Shown: positions 8,710-18,489 of the stretch, in pieces
How the letters are laid out: each line of letters starts with the position of its first letter
How positions within the stretch are numbered: position 1 is the stretch's first letter
Assembly: GCA_913061125.1 (NCBI GenBank)
Contig: CAJXUB010000001.1
Location: 1 to 64,000 of the forward strand
Direction of reading: 5' to 3'
Length of the DNA: 64,000 nt
DNA from: an uncultured Flavobacteriaceae bacterium
Lineage (GTDB): Bacteria; Bacteroidota; Bacteroidia; Flavobacteriales; Flavobacteriaceae
Made by a program: the position numbers and the translations under genes
The notes under the pieces: generated by a model
Databases searched by the model: none
What the model was told of the DNA's origin: nothing
What the model saw: only the letters and a program-made list of their open reading frames with translations

Positions 8710-9201
8710 TTAGCTAAGGGCTGCAATTAAGTCTGCTTTTTTCATGGCAGAAATTCCAGTAATTCCTTTAGCTTTTGCTAATTCTTTAAGTTGAGCTACC
8801 GTCATTTTACTAAGATCTTGCGCTGGAGCTTCTGCTTTTGAAGCTTCAGGTTGGGTCTTTTTTGCAGCTGGGGCTGTTTTTGTAGCTCCAGTTGCGACAA
8901 TAGAATTAATTTGGATTTCGGTTAGAGCTTGGCGGTGGCCATTTTTAACTCTATACCCTTTGCGTCTTTTCTTTTTAAAGACGATGACTTTATCACCCTT
9001 TAGGTGCTTTAGGACTTTTGCGCCGACCTGGGCGCCGTCTATAGCTGGGGCGCCTACTGTGACTTTGTCGCCATCGGCCAAAAGAAGAACGTTGTCAAAT
9101 GCGACTTTTTTACCTTCTTCTGTTTGCAAACGGTGGACAAAGACTTTTTGGTCTTTTTCAACTTTAAATTGTTGCCCTGCTATCTCTACAATTGCGTACA
9201 T
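8710..9201 (-). CDS. rplU: 50S ribosomal protein L21 with a SAP/Rho_N-like C-terminal extension
   Basis: 163 aa against about 103 for a standard L21. Residues 1-103 are a complete L21 ([18 protein letters not shown] to [11 protein letters not shown]). An Ala/Lys/Pro-rich linker (about 104-128) leads to a 35-residue module, [19 protein letters not shown] then KKADLIAAL, which looks like a helix-extended-helix of the SAP/Rho N-terminal kind. Such modules bind nucleic acids. Extended L21 proteins occur in other flavobacteria as far as I know; the role of the tail is not known. The gene is transcribed from a consensus promoter together with rpmA. Confidence 0.97.
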   Translation of the reverse strand: MYAIVEIAGQQFKVEKDQKVFVHRLQTEEGKKVAFDNVLLLADGDKVTVGAPAIDGAQVGAKVLKHLKGDKVIVFKKKRRKGYRVKNGHRQALTEIQINSIVATGATKTAPAAKKTQPEASKAEAPAQDLSKMTVAQLKELAKAKGITGISAMKKADLIAALS

Positions 9202-9261
9202 AGCGTTACGTTTTTTATTTTATTTTGATTTGCTACCTCTTAGATCCCCAAAAGGCGGGTG

Positions 9262-9293
9262 CAAATATAAACGTATCTATTGTAATATACAAA
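9262..9293 (-). promoter_or_regulatory. Promoter of rplU-rpmA
   Basis: On the minus strand TTTG (9293-9290), 20 bases, then TATATTTG (9269-9262). This is an exact match to the Bacteroidota promoter consensus, 61 bases before the rplU start codon. Confidence 0.8.
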
Positions 9294-9345
9294 CTTACCA
9301 ACTGTATTGTGTAATCAAAATCAAGGCCATATAAACTAAAAGTAG

Positions 9346-9353
9346 TATTTTTG
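9346..9353 (+). promoter_or_regulatory. Possible -7 element for the M16 peptidase operon
   Basis: TATTTTTG matches TAnnTTTG, 70 bases before the first M16 gene. No -33 element is evident, so this is weak. Confidence 0.35.
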
Positions 9354-9423
9354 AGCCAAACTGTAACAAATTCGACTAAAATAAGTCTAATTAGCAAGAA
9401 CATCTAAACCAAAAAAAACTCCT

Positions 9424-10767
9424 ATGAAAATTTATTTAGGCTCACTAATGGCCACCTTGCTCCTGACCCTCTCTGTGTCGGCTCAAGACGTACAATTTGA
9501 AGAATATGATTTGGACAATGGCCTTCATGTCATTTTACATCAAGAAAATGCTGCTCCTGTAGTTACGGTAGCGGTAATGTATCAAATTGGCGCTAAAGAT
9601 GAAGTGAAAGGCAGATCTGGATTTGCTCACTTTTTTGAACACCTGTTATTTGAAGGAACTGAAAACATCGAACGCGGAAAATGGTTCGATATCGTGTCTG
9701 CAAACGGCGGAAGTAACAACGCCAACACAACACAAGATCGTACCTATTACTATGAAACATTCCCGTCCAACAAACTTGAAATTGGGCTTTGGATGGAAAG
9801 CGAGCGTATGCTACACCCTATCATTGAAAAAGTTGGTGTGGATACACAAAATGAAGTTGTAAAAGAAGAAAAACGTCAACGTATTGACAATGCCCCTTAT
9901 GGAAAAATTATTTATAGAACAGGTATTGACAATCATCTTTTTAAAGTCCACCCTTATGGCCGTTCTGTGATTGGATCTATGGAAGATTTGGATGCGGCGC
10001 AACTGGATGAATTTATCGGATTTAACAAACAATATTACAATCCAAATAATGCCGTGTTAGTTGTGGCTGGCGATATTGACATTAATGAAACCAAAGCATT
10101 GATCGAGGGGTACTTTGGGCCCATCCCCAACAATGCAAAACCCAATGTCCCAATAGATGTGGTTGAACCCCCCATCACCGAAACACGATATGCTACAGAA
10201 TACGATTCTAACATTCAAATTCCGGCGTTTATATTTTCATACATTACACCAAAATCTGTCGATAAAGATGCTTACGTACTGGATTACATTTCTTCAATTT
10301 TGACTGGTGGGAATAGCTCCAGAATGTACAAACGAATGGTAGAACAAGACAAAGTAGCCCTTCAAGTGCTCGCTTTTAACCAAGCAAGTCAAGATTATGG
10401 GACCTATACTATGGGGGCACTCATTAAAGGAGAGCCAAATTGGGATGAGTTAAAATCAACAATGGATGAAGAAATCCAGAGGTTACAAACGGAACTCATA
10501 TCTGATAAGGAATATCAAAAACTTCAAAATCAATTTGAGACCGCCTTTGTTGAATCCAACTCAAGCGTTGAAGGTATTGCTGGATCCTTAGCTACATATT
10601 ACATGCTACAGGGGGATACCGACAGGATTAACACCCAGTTGGACATCTATAGAACCATTACTAAGGAAGACATAAAGCGTGTGGCCAGTGCGTATTTGAA
10701 TCCAAATCAGCGCGTAGAAATTAAATATCTTGCAGGTTCAAAACCCACTGAAGAGGAGTCTAATTAA
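9424..10767 (+). CDS. M16 family zinc metallopeptidase, catalytic subunit
   Basis: 447 aa. A signal peptide ends SVSAQ at about residue 21. The inverted zinc motif HxxEH is present as HFFEH at residues 69-73, and the distal glutamate lies in NEVVKEEKRQR about 75 residues later. Bacterial M16 enzymes of this length work as heterodimers with a non-catalytic partner, encoded here immediately downstream with only 22 bases between the genes. It is predicted periplasmic. The physiological substrate is unknown. Confidence 0.93.
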   Translation: MKIYLGSLMATLLLTLSVSAQDVQFEEYDLDNGLHVILHQENAAPVVTVAVMYQIGAKDEVKGRSGFAHFFEHLLFEGTENIERGKWFDIVSANGGSNNANTTQDRTYYYETFPSNKLEIGLWMESERMLHPIIEKVGVDTQNEVVKEEKRQRIDNAPYGKIIYRTGIDNHLFKVHPYGRSVIGSMEDLDAAQLDEFIGFNKQYYNPNNAVLVVAGDIDINETKALIEGYFGPIPNNAKPNVPIDVVEPPITETRYATEYDSNIQIPAFIFSYITPKSVDKDAYVLDYISSILTGGNSSRMYKRMVEQDKVALQVLAFNQASQDYGTYTMGALIKGEPNWDELKSTMDEEIQRLQTELISDKEYQKLQNQFETAFVESNSSVEGIAGSLATYYMLQGDTDRINTQLDIYRTITKEDIKRVASAYLNPNQRVEIKYLAGSKPTEEESN

Positions 10768-10789
10768 CAACCATTTTACAAACATCGTT

Positions 10790-12877
10790 ATGAAAAAATA
10801 TTTAATATATACCCTTGTTGCGGCCTTTATAGGATGGTCTGCAACCGCCCAAATTGATCGAACTAAAATTCCAGCATCTGGTCCTACGCCAGAAGTGAAT
10901 TTAAAGGAAGCACAAGAATTTAAACTAAAAAACGGTTTAACAGTACTTGTTGCTACAGATAATAAATTCCCCGTTGTACGATGGAACTTAAACCTTAACA
11001 ACCCTCCCGTTTTCGAAGGAGATATAGCAGGTGTTCAATCGCTCGCAGGTGCGTTGTTGGGAAAAGAAACCCAATTGACCACCAAAGATGAGTTTGCAGA
11101 AAAGGTCGATTTCCTTGGAGCATCGGTCAATGTCAATCCTAATGGTGGATTTGGCTACTGTTTGTCCAAATACCAAAGTGAAGTCTTCGCACTATTTACC
11201 GAAGCTGCTTTTCAACCAAAATTTACGCAAGAGGAATTGGATTTTGAAAAAGAACAACTCATCGAAAGTATTAAAGCTGGAGAAAATAGTGCCGCTGCTA
11301 TTGCAAGCGACGTGAGAGATGCTGTTTTTTATGGAAAAAATCACCCTTCTGGTGAAATTATTACTGAAGAAACTGTTCACAACGTAACACTTGAGGATGT
11401 CAAAAAATTCTACACAGACCGTTTTAAACCCTCCAATGGATATCTGATTTTCACCGGAGATATTTCAGTAAAAGAAGTCAAAAAACTCCTAAAAAAGCAC
11501 ATAAAAGGTTGGGCCGCTGGATCGGTTGCAACGCCAGAATATCCCAGCTTTAGCGATGTCTCAACAACCGAAATTAATTTTGTGGACGTTCCCAATGCCG
11601 TTCAAACGGAGTTAGCTGTTATGAGTGTCTCTCCATTAAAAATGACTGATAAAGATTATCATGCAAGTTTGGTCGCCAACTACATTTTGGGAGGGGCTTT
11701 TGGATCATACCTCAATATGAATTTGAGAGAAAAAAACGGATATACCTATGGTGCTCGTTCAAGTTTGGGAACAGGCCGCTGGTACAACTCTTCATTTAGA
11801 GCAACCACCAAAGTCCGAAACATGGTTACAGACAGTGCCGTAGTTGAAATTTTAAAAGAAATTAAACGCATCAGAACAGAGCCCGTGGATGCTGAAATCT
11901 TGGCCAATGCTAAAGCCAAATTTCTAGGAAATTTCATCCTACAATCGGAAGATAAAACTGTGGCAGTACGACGTGCATTAACCATAAAAACCAACAAACT
12001 CCCAGATGATTTTTATAAAAATTATATTGCTAACATTGATGCGGTAACCGTTGAAGACGTACAACGAGTGGCCAACACGTACTTTACGGACGAAAAAGCA
12101 AGAATTGTTCTGGTTGGTAAAGCCGCGGATATTTTGAATAATGTTGAACAAATTGAATGGAACGGCCAGAAACTTCCCATCAAATACTTTGACAAAGAGG
12201 CCAATCCTACAGAAAAACCGGAATTTTCAAAACCCATCCCAGATGGAGTTACGGCACTTTCGATTATGAGCACATACATCGAAGCTGTTGGTGGTCAGGA
12301 AGCTGTAAATGGAGTCAAAACCATTCTTATTAATGCAGACGTTACAATCCAAGGTGCACCCTTTAAGCCTACTGCAATTATAAAATCTATGGCCCCAAAT
12401 AAATCATCCATGGAAATGAGTATTGCAGGAATGGGAACCATAATGAAGCAAAAATTTGACGGAACTTCAGGCTATGCCGAACAACAAGGCATGAAGCAGC
12501 CCATGACAGAAGACCAAATTGCTGAAGCGGCCAGCCAAAAGGGTCTATTTCCAGAGATGCATTACACAGCCCAGGACATTGAGTTGGTGAGTTTAGGCGA
12601 TATGGAAGGTACAGATGTTTATAAAATTAAAGTTACGGGGGTCAAGGAGTCGTTCCGATACTACGACGCATCCTCTGGTTTACTGCTTCGGGAGGAGAAA
12701 ACCGAGGAGGCCCAAGGACAAAGTTTTACCTCCATAACCGATTATAAAGATTATAAAAACGTGAATGGTGTTTTGATTCCGTTTGGACAAGAAATTACAA
12801 CCGGTCCACAAACCATAGGAATTACAGCTTCTGAAGTTAAAATAAACTCTGGTGTTTCTGATGAAGATTTCAACTAG
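10790..12877 (+). CDS. M16 family non-catalytic subunit fused to a LolA-like domain
   Basis: 695 aa. A signal peptide ends GWSATAQ. Residues of about 30-460 form an M16 fold in which the HxxEH motif is replaced (LAGALLGKETQLT), while the arginine/tyrosine pair of non-catalytic partners is kept (LREKNGYTYGARS). After this, from about residue 480, comes an extra domain of roughly 215 residues (MSTYIEAVGGQEAVNGVKTI onward) resembling LolA/outer-membrane lipoprotein-sorting proteins. I chose the ATG at 10790 because it starts a good signal peptide. It should form the inactive half of the peptidase with the upstream gene product. Confidence 0.9.
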   Translation: MKKYLIYTLVAAFIGWSATAQIDRTKIPASGPTPEVNLKEAQEFKLKNGLTVLVATDNKFPVVRWNLNLNNPPVFEGDIAGVQSLAGALLGKETQLTTKDEFAEKVDFLGASVNVNPNGGFGYCLSKYQSEVFALFTEAAFQPKFTQEELDFEKEQLIESIKAGENSAAAIASDVRDAVFYGKNHPSGEIITEETVHNVTLEDVKKFYTDRFKPSNGYLIFTGDISVKEVKKLLKKHIKGWAAGSVATPEYPSFSDVSTTEINFVDVPNAVQTELAVMSVSPLKMTDKDYHASLVANYILGGAFGSYLNMNLREKNGYTYGARSSLGTGRWYNSSFRATTKVRNMVTDSAVVEILKEIKRIRTEPVDAEILANAKAKFLGNFILQSEDKTVAVRRALTIKTNKLPDDFYKNYIANIDAVTVEDVQRVANTYFTDEKARIVLVGKAADILNNVEQIEWNGQKLPIKYFDKEANPTEKPEFSKPIPDGVTALSIMSTYIEAVGGQEAVNGVKTILINADVTIQGAPFKPTAIIKSMAPNKSSMEMSIAGMGTIMKQKFDGTSGYAEQQGMKQPMTEDQIAEAASQKGLFPEMHYTAQDIELVSLGDMEGTDVYKIKVTGVKESFRYYDASSGLLLREEKTEEAQGQSFTSITDYKDYKNVNGVLIPFGQEITTGPQTIGITASEVKINSGVSDEDFN

Positions 12878-12895
12878 AATTTGAATTTTTTAGAT

Positions 12896-12927
12896 TAAAA
12901 AAAACCGCCAATAGGCGGTTTTTTTAT
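12896..12927. terminator. Bidirectional intrinsic terminator
   Basis: Stem AACCGCC / GGCGGTT with loop AATA, flanked by A8 and T7. It lies between the convergent M16 operon and the EamA transporter gene. Confidence 0.9.
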
Positions 12928-13799
12928 GACTTTCTATTTGATAAATAAATGCCTAACAAAATCATCAGAGCAGCAACAGCTTGAAATAAATCAAAAACCT
13001 CACCGTCCAAAAGTCCCCAAAAGAGAGCCACAACAGGCATCAGATAAGTCACAGAAGACGCAAAAACTGGCGTGGAAATTTGTATCAAATTATTGAACAA
13101 CACTTTGGCCATGGCCGTTCCAAAAAGCGACAAGACGGCAACACATCCCAAAGACAACAAAAAGCGATCTCCTTGAACCGTTTCTGTATTAAAACCGCCT
13201 GAGCTGAACAGCACAATGAGGGCAGGAATGAAAATTACGGTAAAATTGGCCGTGGCAATCGCTATGGGTCGAACCTCTTGCAGGTGTTTTTTAATGATAT
13301 TGACATTGGCAGCGTACATCAATGTGGCTAAAACCACAAGACCCGAAAACCAATAATTTTGATTTGGATTGAGCTCAGCGCCCTCTAAAATAAGAAGTAA
13401 ACCGCCAAAAAATCCAATCAAAACACCCAGAACTTGAAAACGATTGGATTTGATTTTAAAAATGAGATATCCCAAAATAATTGTGTTTAATGGCACAAGA
13501 GCATTTAAAATGGAAGCGATGGCACTATCCACTTCCGTTTCCGCATATGCAAACAAAAAGGAGGGAAAGAAAGTTCCCAAAACTCCAGAAATAGCCAACC
13601 ATTTCCACTGGTATTTTGAAAGATTTTTAATGGATTTGTAACCCGCCACAAAAATAAATAGCCCCGAAATAACTATACGATAGCTGCCCAATTGCATGGG
13701 CGTGAGCCCCACGAGGCCTTTTTTTATCAGAATAAATGAACTTCCCCAAATGAGAGATAACGCGACAAGAAAAATCCACTTTTTAATTGAGACAGACAC
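12924..13799 (-). CDS. EamA/DMT family transporter
   Basis: 291 aa with about ten hydrophobic segments in two EamA repeats. The first begins ALSLIWGSSFILIKKGL and the second begins near YWFSGLVVLATLMYAANVNIIKK. Members export metabolites such as amino acids; the substrate cannot be told. The reading frame begins at GTG (13799), and the next in-frame ATG would remove the first membrane segment. Confidence 0.88.
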   Translation of the reverse strand: MSVSIKKWIFLVALSLIWGSSFILIKKGLVGLTPMQLGSYRIVISGLFIFVAGYKSIKNLSKYQWKWLAISGVLGTFFPSFLFAYAETEVDSAIASILNALVPLNTIILGYLIFKIKSNRFQVLGVLIGFFGGLLLILEGAELNPNQNYWFSGLVVLATLMYAANVNIIKKHLQEVRPIAIATANFTVIFIPALIVLFSSGGFNTETVQGDRFLLSLGCVAVLSLFGTAMAKVLFNNLIQISTPVFASSVTYLMPVVALFWGLLDGEVFDLFQAVAALMILLGIYLSNRKS

Positions 13800-13892
13800 A
13801 AGATTGAATTTGAAACATCAAAATTGAAATAATAAACGCTAATTAATGCCAAAAAAATATTAAATTTGACTTTAACCTTAAATTAATTTATC

Positions 13893-14285
13893 ATGAAACC
13901 TATTAAATTTACTTTAATTTTATCCGCAACACTGTTGTTGTTTTCTAACTGTAAAAACAATCCTAAAGCAGAGGTGGTGGCCGTTGAATCTGGCAGTGTT
14001 GAATCGACACCTAAAGCTGTAGCTGAAACCAATTTGGAAGACTATGCTACGGCCTCTTTTACCATTAATGGAATGGCTTGTAAAATGGGTTGTGCCAAAC
14101 CTATCGAAAAAAAATTAGCCAAATTGGACGGGGTTGGCTCTGCCGTGGTTGATTTTGAAAATAAACTAGCAACAGTAAAATTTGACGCTAAAAAATTGTC
14201 TTCAGATGACTTTATAAAAACCGTTGAGGCGGTTGGCGGAAAATATACTGTAGAAAATTTTACGCTAGCGAAACCCAAATTGTAG
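13893..14285 (+). CDS. Lipoprotein with a heavy-metal-associated (HMA) domain
   Basis: 130 aa. A lipoprotein signal ends FSNC (Cys20), followed by a low-complexity spacer (21-50) and one HMA ferredoxin-like domain (about 54-122). The metal loop reads GMACKMGC (Cys63 and Cys67), so the cysteines are spaced C-x3-C instead of the usual C-x2-C. The rest of the fold, IEKKLAKLDGVGSAVVDFENKLATVKFD, is normal. It is exposed in the periplasm or outer membrane rather than being a cytosolic chaperone. Copper or another soft metal would be expected, but the altered loop makes this uncertain. TAAATTTG at 13861-13868 is a possible -7 element. Confidence 0.88.
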   Translation: MKPIKFTLILSATLLLFSNCKNNPKAEVVAVESGSVESTPKAVAETNLEDYATASFTINGMACKMGCAKPIEKKLAKLDGVGSAVVDFENKLATVKFDAKKLSSDDFIKTVEAVGGKYTVENFTLAKPKL

Positions 14286-14317
14286 GTTTAACTGGAACGC
14301 TTTTAAAAAGCTGAAAA

Positions 14318-15610
14318 TCAGGAGTTCATTAGGTCCTCAATATCCTCAACTTCTATGGGAATGTTAGCCATAAGGTTGACGGGCTCGCCGTGGGATTGAA
14401 TCACAACGTCATCCTCCAGTCGAATTCCCATATTTTCCTCAGGAATATAAATTCCCGGCTCCACCGTGAAAACCATGTTGGGTACCATGGGTGATTTCAG
14501 ATCGCCAAAATCGTGAGTATCTAGCCCCATATGATGCGATGTTCCATGCATGAAATATTTTTTGTAGGCAGGCCACTTGGGGTCCTGGTTTTGAATGTCG
14601 GCTTTGTCGATAAGTCCTAAATTCAATAATTCTGAGGTCATCAGTTTACCAACTTCAAGGTGATAGTCCTCCCAAATTGTCCCAGAAACAAGCATCTTTG
14701 TTGCTTCTTTTTTCACTTTTAATACGGATTGGTAAACTGCTTTTTGCCGTGTTGTAAATCGTCCATTGACGGGAATTGTTCGTGTCATATCGCTGGAGTA
14801 ATTGGCGTATTCTGCGCCAACATCCATCAGAAGTAAATCGCCATCCCGACATTCTTGATTGTTTTCAATATAATGTAAAACACAGGCATTAAACCCAGAT
14901 CCGATAATGGGGGTATATGCAAATCCTTTAGAGCGATTTTTGAGAAATTCGTGAGCATATTCGGCTTCAATTTCATATTCCATCACGCCAGGTTTTACAA
15001 ACCCCAATACGCGCCTAAACCCTTTTTCGGTAATGTTACAAGCGGTTTGAATTAGCTCGAGCTCTTCAGGTTCTTTGACACCCCGAAGAGCTTCCATGAT
15101 TGGGAAGTTGTTTTCAATGGTGTGGTTGGGAAATTTTTGTTTAACGGATTTTAAAAACCGATCTTCTCGAGTTTCCATTTCAACCGCTTGGCGGTAGTGA
15201 TTGTTGTTATTGAAATATAGGGTGTTAACCTCTGACATCAGTTGTTCAAAAATCGAATCAAATTCATCCAGCCAAAACACCGTTTTAACTCCAGAGCTTT
15301 CGGTTGCCTGTACTTTGGTTAATTTTGCCCCTTCCCAAATTGCAATATGCGCGTTGGTTTCTTTCAAAAACAAGATTTCTTTGTGGGCCTCATTTTGGGC
15401 ATCAGGACAAAGAATCAAAATACTCTCCTCTTGATCCACGCCACTCAGATAAAAAATATTGCGGTGCTGATGAAAGGGCATGGTACTGTCTGCACCAGTG
15501 CTAAAAATGTCATTGGAATTAAATACAGCCATGGTTTTTGGCTTCATTTGAGCCGTAAATTTTTGTCTGTTTTTCACAAATAACTTTGGCGATATGGGTC
15601 TGTATTTCAT
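14318..15610 (-). CDS. pepP: Xaa-Pro aminopeptidase (aminopeptidase P, M24)
   Basis: 430 aa from the ATG at 15610. Removes N-terminal residues that precede proline. The M24B pita-bread metal ligands are visible: DVGAEYANYSSDMTRT (two Asp), HGTSHHMGLDTHD (His), VEPGIYIP (Glu) and RLEDDV (Glu). The N-terminal aminopeptidase P domain contains FYLSGVDQEESILIL. The longer in-frame extension upstream is unlikely to be coding because MKYRPISPKLF is a normal start. TACATTTG at 15633-15626 on the minus strand is a possible -7 element 16 bases upstream. Confidence 0.93.
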   Translation of the reverse strand: MKYRPISPKLFVKNRQKFTAQMKPKTMAVFNSNDIFSTGADSTMPFHQHRNIFYLSGVDQEESILILCPDAQNEAHKEILFLKETNAHIAIWEGAKLTKVQATESSGVKTVFWLDEFDSIFEQLMSEVNTLYFNNNNHYRQAVEMETREDRFLKSVKQKFPNHTIENNFPIMEALRGVKEPEELELIQTACNITEKGFRRVLGFVKPGVMEYEIEAEYAHEFLKNRSKGFAYTPIIGSGFNACVLHYIENNQECRDGDLLLMDVGAEYANYSSDMTRTIPVNGRFTTRQKAVYQSVLKVKKEATKMLVSGTIWEDYHLEVGKLMTSELLNLGLIDKADIQNQDPKWPAYKKYFMHGTSHHMGLDTHDFGDLKSPMVPNMVFTVEPGIYIPEENMGIRLEDDVVIQSHGEPVNLMANIPIEVEDIEDLMNS

Positions 15611-15734
15611 AGTCGAGTATTTTGTCAAATGTAAAACTTTTGGATTAGATGTTAAAAAATAAAACCCAAAACTCCACAGGGTTGTTTTACTATTTAAAAA
15701 AATTCTAAATATCAAAAATTTATGACATTTGCTA

Positions 15735-15765
15735 TTGTCTAAAAGCGCGTTGTGAAGTACCTTTG
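15735..15765 (+). promoter_or_regulatory. Promoter of sdhCAB
   Basis: TTG (15735-15737), 20 bases, then TACCTTTG (15758-15765), matching the Bacteroidota consensus. The sdhC start is 24 bases further on. Confidence 0.8.
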
Positions 15766-15789
15766 TCCAGTTAAAAGAAAGTTAATTTT

Positions 15790-16473
15790 ATGAGTCCATT
15801 TCTTAAGTCCTCTATCGGAAGAAAAGTAGCCATGGCCCTGTCGGCTTTTTTCTTAATGGTTTTTATTCTTCAGCACTTTGCTATCAATATTTTATCTGTT
15901 TTTAACCCCGATTTATTTAATGAAATATCTCATTTTATGGGAACCAACCCGTTGGTGCAATTTATGCTTCAGCCGGTCCTGATTTTTGGGGTAGTATTTC
16001 ACTTTCTCATGGGGTTTGTTTTGGAGTACAAAAACAGAGCGTCACGAACCGTGCGGTATGCCGTAAATAACGGCAACGCCAACTCGACATGGATGAGCCG
16101 CAATATGATTTACAGCGGAGGATTTATACTGGTGTTTTTAATCATTCATTTTATTGATTTTTGGATTCCAGAAATCAATACAAAATATATCGTTGGTGAC
16201 ACTTCAGGTCTTTTGGGTGACGGTAGTGATTACCGCTATTTTGAGGAATTGCAACATAAATTTGTCCCCCTATGGCGAGTTGTATTGTATTGTGTGGGGT
16301 TTGTATTTTTGTCGCTCCATCTGTTGCACGGCTTCAATTCCGCTTTTCAATCCGTTGGTGCAAACAACAAATATACCAATGCGCTCAAAGGGTTTGGAAA
16401 GGCCTATGCGGTATTAATTCCACTAGGTTTTATCGTAATAGCTTTGTTCCATTTCTTTAATAATATGCATTAA
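15790..16473 (+). CDS. sdhC: Succinate dehydrogenase cytochrome b subunit
   Basis: 227 aa with five hydrophobic segments, typical of the single-anchor type B enzymes of Bacteroidota and epsilon-proteobacteria. Candidate haem ligands are His residues in membrane segments ([34 protein letters not shown]). It anchors SdhAB to the inner membrane and passes electrons between succinate and menaquinone. First gene of sdhCAB, with 11 bases before sdhA. Confidence 0.95.
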   Translation: MSPFLKSSIGRKVAMALSAFFLMVFILQHFAINILSVFNPDLFNEISHFMGTNPLVQFMLQPVLIFGVVFHFLMGFVLEYKNRASRTVRYAVNNGNANSTWMSRNMIYSGGFILVFLIIHFIDFWIPEINTKYIVGDTSGLLGDGSDYRYFEELQHKFVPLWRVVLYCVGFVFLSLHLLHGFNSAFQSVGANNKYTNALKGFGKAYAVLIPLGFIVIALFHFFNNMH

Positions 16474-16484
16474 AACCAATCACT

Positions 16485-18482
16485 ATGGCTTTAAAATCGA
16501 ACATACCTGAAGGTCCATTAGCTGACAAGTGGACCAATCATAAAAACAACATTAATCTTGTAAATCCGGCCAACAAACGACTAATCGATGTTATCGTTGT
16601 TGGAACAGGTTTAGCGGGGGGCTCTGCTGCAGCTACTTTGGCCGAATTAGGTTACAATGTCAAGGCATTTTGTTTTCAAGATTCCCCAAGACGAGCCCAC
16701 TCCATTGCGGCACAAGGAGGAATCAATGCTGCAAAAAATTATCAAGGTGATGGAGATTCTACATACCGTTTGTTTTACGATACTGTAAAAGGTGGAGATT
16801 ACCGATCTAGAGAAGCCAACGTTTATCGACTGGCAGAAGTTTCTGCCAATATCATCGACCAATGTGTGGCACAGGGGGTGCCTTTTGCAAGAGATTATGG
16901 AGGGCTTTTAGACAACCGTTCTTTTGGAGGGGTTCTAGTTTCTAGAACATTTTACGCCAAAGGCCAAACTGGTCAACAATTACTTCTTGGAGCATACTCA
17001 GCAATGAACCGTCAAATTGGTCGAGGAAAAATCAAAATGTACAGCCGACACGAAATGTTGGATGTAGTTATCGTGGATGGAAAAGCCCGAGGAATCATCA
17101 CTCGAAACTTGGTGACTGGGGAGATTGAACGCCACTCTGCTCACGCTGTAGTGCTGGGAACTGGAGGGTATGGCAATGTGTTTTACCTTTCAACCAACGC
17201 CATGGGAAGCAACGTCACTGCAGCATGGAAAGCCCACAAACGAGGGGCCTACTTCGCCAACCCCTGCTACACTCAAATTCATCCCACATGTATTCCAGTA
17301 TCTGGCGATCACCAATCCAAACTCACCCTCATGTCTGAATCCTTACGAAATGATGGACGAATTTGGGTCCCCAAAAAAATAGAAGATGCCAAAGCAGTTC
17401 GAAATAAAACATTAAAACCCACCCAAATTGCCGAAGAAGATCGTGACTATTTCTTGGAGCGACGCTACCCTGCTTTTGGAAACTTAGTCCCAAGGGACGT
17501 CGCCTCCAGAGCTGCCAAAGAACGTTGCGATGCAGGGTTTGGGGTCAATGCCACCGGAGAAGCCGTTTACCTTGATTTTGCCTCTGCCATCATTCGGTAT
17601 GGAAAAGAACAAGCTCATGTCAAAGGACTGAACGAAAATGATGAAAGTCTTGTGAGACAACTCGGCAAAGATATTGTCAAAAGTAAGTATGGAAATTTAT
17701 TCCAGATGTACGAAAAAATTGTGGATGAAAACCCCTACGAAACACCAATGATGATTTATCCTGCTGTCCATTACACCATGGGAGGCATTTGGGTTGATTA
17801 TAATTTACAAACTACAGTCCCTGGTCTTTATGCCATTGGCGAAGCCAATTTCTCTGACCATGGTGCCAATCGCCTCGGAGCTTCAGCTCTAATGCAGGGT
17901 TTGGCAGACGGCTATTTTGTCCTGCCCTACACCATTGGGAATTATTTATCGGATGACATCAGAACAGGACCCATCTCAACAGATGGCCCAGAATTTGAGG
18001 AAGCTGAAAATAATGTTCGCCAACAAATTGACAGTTTGATCAATAATAACGGTACAAAACCTGTAGATTATTTTCATAAAAAATTGGGTAAAATCATGTG
18101 GAACAAATGCGGTATGGCCAGAAATAAAAAAGACCTTGAAAGTGCCATTGAAGAAATTTCTGCGCTTCGCGACGAATTTTATAAAGAAGTCCTTGTTCCA
18201 GGAGGTGCAGATGAATTTAATGAAGAATTAGCAAAAGCAGGTCGTGTGGCAGACTTTTTAGAACTTGGCGAATTGTTTGCCAAAGATGCCCTTTCACGAG
18301 AAGAATCAGCCGGTGGACATTTCCGTGAGGAATATCAAACGGAAGAGGGCGAAGCCCAACGCCGAAAAGAATACCAATTCGTTTCGGCTTGGGAATACAA
18401 AGGCGCCCCCAAAGATGCGGTATTGCACAAAGAGTCTTTGGAGTATACTAATATTGAAGTTAAAGAACGATCCTATAAATAA
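16485..18482 (+). CDS. sdhA: Succinate dehydrogenase/fumarate reductase flavoprotein subunit
   Basis: 665 aa. N-terminal FAD-binding loop [19 protein letters not shown]; the histidine that carries covalent FAD lies in [18 protein letters not shown]. The substrate-domain motifs HPTCIP and [12 protein letters not shown] and the C-terminal [19 protein letters not shown] are present. Catalyses succinate oxidation in the TCA cycle. It lies between the cytochrome and iron-sulfur subunit genes in one operon. Confidence 0.98.
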   Translation: MALKSNIPEGPLADKWTNHKNNINLVNPANKRLIDVIVVGTGLAGGSAAATLAELGYNVKAFCFQDSPRRAHSIAAQGGINAAKNYQGDGDSTYRLFYDTVKGGDYRSREANVYRLAEVSANIIDQCVAQGVPFARDYGGLLDNRSFGGVLVSRTFYAKGQTGQQLLLGAYSAMNRQIGRGKIKMYSRHEMLDVVIVDGKARGIITRNLVTGEIERHSAHAVVLGTGGYGNVFYLSTNAMGSNVTAAWKAHKRGAYFANPCYTQIHPTCIPVSGDHQSKLTLMSESLRNDGRIWVPKKIEDAKAVRNKTLKPTQIAEEDRDYFLERRYPAFGNLVPRDVASRAAKERCDAGFGVNATGEAVYLDFASAIIRYGKEQAHVKGLNENDESLVRQLGKDIVKSKYGNLFQMYEKIVDENPYETPMMIYPAVHYTMGGIWVDYNLQTTVPGLYAIGEANFSDHGANRLGASALMQGLADGYFVLPYTIGNYLSDDIRTGPISTDGPEFEEAENNVRQQIDSLINNNGTKPVDYFHKKLGKIMWNKCGMARNKKDLESAIEEISALRDEFYKEVLVPGGADEFNEELAKAGRVADFLELGELFAKDALSREESAGGHFREEYQTEEGEAQRRKEYQFVSAWEYKGAPKDAVLHKESLEYTNIEVKERSYK

Positions 18483-18489
18483 GACAGAA

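Noticed and set aside
18265..18489. Long in-frame N-terminal extension of sdhB.
   Set aside because: Overlaps the conserved 3' end of sdhA in another frame; the normal SdhB start is at 18490.
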